NCBI GenBank assembly: GCA_021298235.1
Contig: JAJTDX010000048.1
Span: 1-17,317 of the forward strand
Direction: 5' to 3'
DNA from: Cryomorphaceae bacterium
GTDB lineage: Bacteria > Bacteroidota > Bacteroidia > Flavobacteriales > Crocinitomicaceae
Length of the DNA stretch: 17,317 bases
Shown: positions 15,974 to 17,317 of the stretch, piece by piece
Layout of the letters: every line of letters begins with the position of its first letter
How positions within the stretch are numbered: position 1 is the first letter of the stretch
Translations under genes and position numbers: made by a program
The notes under the pieces: generated by a model
What the model saw: only the letters and a program-made list of their open reading frames with translations
Told to the model about the DNA's origin: nothing
Databases searched by the model: none

Positions 15974-17034
15974 GCAGCACTAGTCTCCGTAAGAATAAAT
16001 TGATACGTTCCATTCTGATTTACAGATACAAATGGATCAGAGGCTGAGCTCGAAGGTGCAAAATTGACAGCGGGAGCCGGTGTGATTCCAGAAGCGAGAT
16101 AGGTCCATTGAAGTGTGTTTCCTGGATCACTCGCAGTTCCATCCAAATTAATTAGCTGTCCAAAACAGTATGCATTATCCTGTCCAGCATTGGGTTGTGG
16201 TGGTTGTTCAATATAAATTGTGAATACAGCTGTATCAACAAATTCAGACGAAGTTGATGTGGCAGGCTGGTATACTTCAACCTCATACGTAGTTGTTTGA
16301 GATGGAGTAACGGAAACATTTGATCCACTGCTCGTATTGGAAACTCCATCCGTCACCAGCCAAGTAAATTGAGGCGCATTGACACCTGGAGTGGCGATCG
16401 TGACTAAAGCCGTACCTCCAACACAAATCGTTTGGTCTGGAGCCGAAACACCACAAGCAACATTGGCTGTTCCGAAAAAGTTCAAATTTACATTCTGACT
16501 TGTACCACTATAATTTGACAAGCAAAGCAAATACTGTTGTCCTGCAGTAACATTTAGCGGATTTTCATAGCTCGAGGGGCTTCCACTCGGGGGAAGCTGA
16601 CCGGGAGGAGCCATTCCGGTGTTTCCATTACACGTACCATTCCAGTTACACGCCACCGGTGGAAGGGTATTTCCGGTAATAGCAGCACATGTAGAAGAGC
16701 CATTGTAAGGCCACATAATCCAATCAAAACAACCTCCACTCGGACCTATGATAGACCACGCCAAAGTACCATTGGAAACCACAGAAATTGTAATAAACGT
16801 AGAGCTCGTTTCTCCACTTAGTAAGCAACCCGCATTGCCTGGAGAGGAATTCGGGTTTGTACTCGGATTAGAGATAGAACCCGATGTAAAATCTACGATG
16901 TTTGTTGAAGGATTATTCGGTGCTATGGCAAAGGATGGAGTCGTACAACCAGGAACAGCATCCGGACAATCATTAGGTTGTGCTACAGAAAGTAGACTCA
17001 GAAAAATTAAAAATAAAGCACTAAGGTATTTCAT
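15826..17034 (-). CDS. T9SS-secreted surface protein, N-terminal part (before frameshift)
   Basis: Up to 402 residues are open, but only about the first 365 look genuine. A Sec signal peptide is clear: MKYLSALFLIFLSLLSVAQ, cleaved near residue 19. A Cys-rich N-terminal domain follows (CPDAVPGCTTP, NAGCLLSGE, FDWIMWPYNG, CNWNGTCNGN, QQYLLCLSNYSG), a fold common at the start of Bacteroidota surface proteins. Then come Ig/PKD-like repeats ending GTYQFILTETSAACGP-RDTVVVTVSS. The last 35 or so residues lose the repeat character and stop abruptly, while the other frame continues the pattern. The ATG overlaps the TGA of the upstream 91-codon reading frame (ATGA), so translation is probably coupled. 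With the downstream part the intact protein would be about 850 aa. Confidence 0.85.
   Translation of the reverse strand: MKYLSALFLIFLSLLSVAQPNDCPDAVPGCTTPSFAIAPNNPSTNIVDFTSGSISNPSTNPNSSPGNAGCLLSGETSSTFITISVVSNGTLAWSIIGPSGGCFDWIMWPYNGSSTCAAITGNTLPPVACNWNGTCNGNTGMAPPGQLPPSGSPSSYENPLNVTAGQQYLLCLSNYSGTSQNVNLNFFGTANVACGVSAPDQTICVGGTALVTIATPGVNAPQFTWLVTDGVSNTSSGSNVSVTPSQTTTYEVEVYQPATSTSSEFVDTAVFTIYIEQPPQPNAGQDNAYCFGQLINLDGTASDPGNTLQWTYLASGITPAPAVNFAPSSSASDPFVSVNQNGTYQFILTETSAACGPNRDTVVVTVSSVQQTLSLLQFQVPPVWTLASMEAHPGKLHHCFLG
15920..15945 (-). other. Apparent single-base frameshift in the T9SS gene
   Basis: The frame from 17034 and the frame leading to the C-terminal domain are both open between 15826 and 15973. 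Protein-level continuity switches here from RDTVVVTVSS to STDIVTITVSS. Going downstream, the shift equals reading back one base (-1), so the sequence looks as if one base is missing. No classical slippery heptamer (X XXY YYZ) was seen, so an assembly error or a true mutation is likelier than programmed frameshifting. Confidence 0.75.
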
Positions 17035-17317
17035 GGCTTATCACCGCAACCTTCAAAGGGATAGGGATGAACTTCATCTACACCATGTCGTCCTATTTGG
17101 ACACACCATACTTTATCAGAAAAATTCTCAAACCAAGACTTGAATTCAGTTTCACTAAGTTGCTCTATACCCTTTGTCAGGACAAAAGCTCTTCTAGTAT
17201 TGTAATCCAATCTTACAACTTTAAGATTCGGATGTTGCCTCATGGAGACCTCTAATTCCTTCATCTCTTGCTCTGAATCCATAGCGAGCATGCACTGAGC
17301 AAACAAGGTGACTTCAG
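17031..17317 (-). CDS. Small conserved protein of unknown function, partial (start beyond window)
   Basis: The frame is open to the right edge, so at least 95 residues are seen and the N-terminus may lie outside. The visible part has Cys in LFAQCMLAMDSEQEM, then ELEVSMRQHPNLKVVRLDYNTRRAFVLTKG, FKSWFENFSDKVWCVQIGRHG, and a C-terminal PYPFEGCGD. The alternating beta-alpha-beta pattern with spaced Cys could be a ferredoxin-like (heavy-metal-associated-like) fold, but no CxxC is present. I do not recognise a function. Its TGA overlaps the ATG of the T9SS protein by 4 nt, so the two are co-translated. That could mean it serves that exoprotein or simply shares the operon. Confidence 0.6.
   Translation of the reverse strand, partial: EVTLFAQCMLAMDSEQEMKELEVSMRQHPNLKVVRLDYNTRRAFVLTKGIEQLSETEFKSWFENFSDKVWCVQIGRHGVDEVHPYPFEGCGDKP

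Noticed and set aside
14474..17034. DNA tandem repeats in the T9SS protein gene
   Set aside because: The repeats are protein-level Ig/PKD-like domains with diverged sequence; no exact DNA repeat units were apparent by eye.

Overview
The window looks like chromosomal DNA of a Bacteroidota bacterium, probably Flavobacteriales or a close relative. The evidence is a large secreted protein ending in a type IX secretion (T9SS) type B, gliding-motility-type C-terminal domain. Two promoter-like sites match the Bacteroidota -33 TTG / -7 TAnnTTTG pattern. Starts lack recognisable Shine-Dalgarno sequences, and several proteins (475-aa conserved protein, TPR anti-sigma-like protein, RecB-like helicase-nuclease) have a Bacteroidota look. 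I could not assign a genus. No CRISPR array, IS element, tRNA or integrase was seen.

Layout, left to right. (1) Positions 1-170 hold no gene, but on the minus strand carry a strong promoter followed by a boxA-like GTTCTTTGACAGATTG element. This is the signature of an rRNA operon leader running left out of the window. (2) pfkA (minus) is divergent from a two-gene plus-strand unit: a sigma-70-family (ECF-like) factor and a one-TM protein with C-terminal TPRs, probably its membrane regulator. (3) Six minus-strand genes lie tightly packed between 9216 and 2923: an MbnP-like lipoprotein, a diheme MbnH/MauG/CcpA-like peroxidase, a conserved 475-aa protein of unknown function, a WYL regulator overlapping it by 14 nt, a PaaG-type isomerase and a PaaH-type 3-hydroxyacyl-CoA dehydrogenase. 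(4) A plus-strand UvrD/RecB-like helicase-nuclease converges on (5) minus-strand hutU, urocanate hydratase of the long form. hutU has its own near-ideal promoter, whose -33 element lies inside a stem-loop at the end of the next gene. (6) A large T9SS cell-surface protein is split by an apparent single-base frameshift near 15920-15945. It is translationally coupled (ATGA overlap) to a small upstream protein that runs off the right edge.

Functional reading. pfkA is glycolytic, hutU degrades histidine, and PaaG/PaaH act on acyl-CoA intermediates (phenylacetate or beta-oxidation-like), but the other genes of the last two pathways are not here. The most system-like loci are the MbnP/diheme pair, where the diheme enzyme is predicted to modify or serve the lipoprotein for metal binding; the sigma/TPR-membrane-protein pair; and the unknown protein-WYL-PaaG-PaaH unit. 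The intergenic space is very small. Two convergent gene pairs meet with overlapping or nearly touching stop codons.
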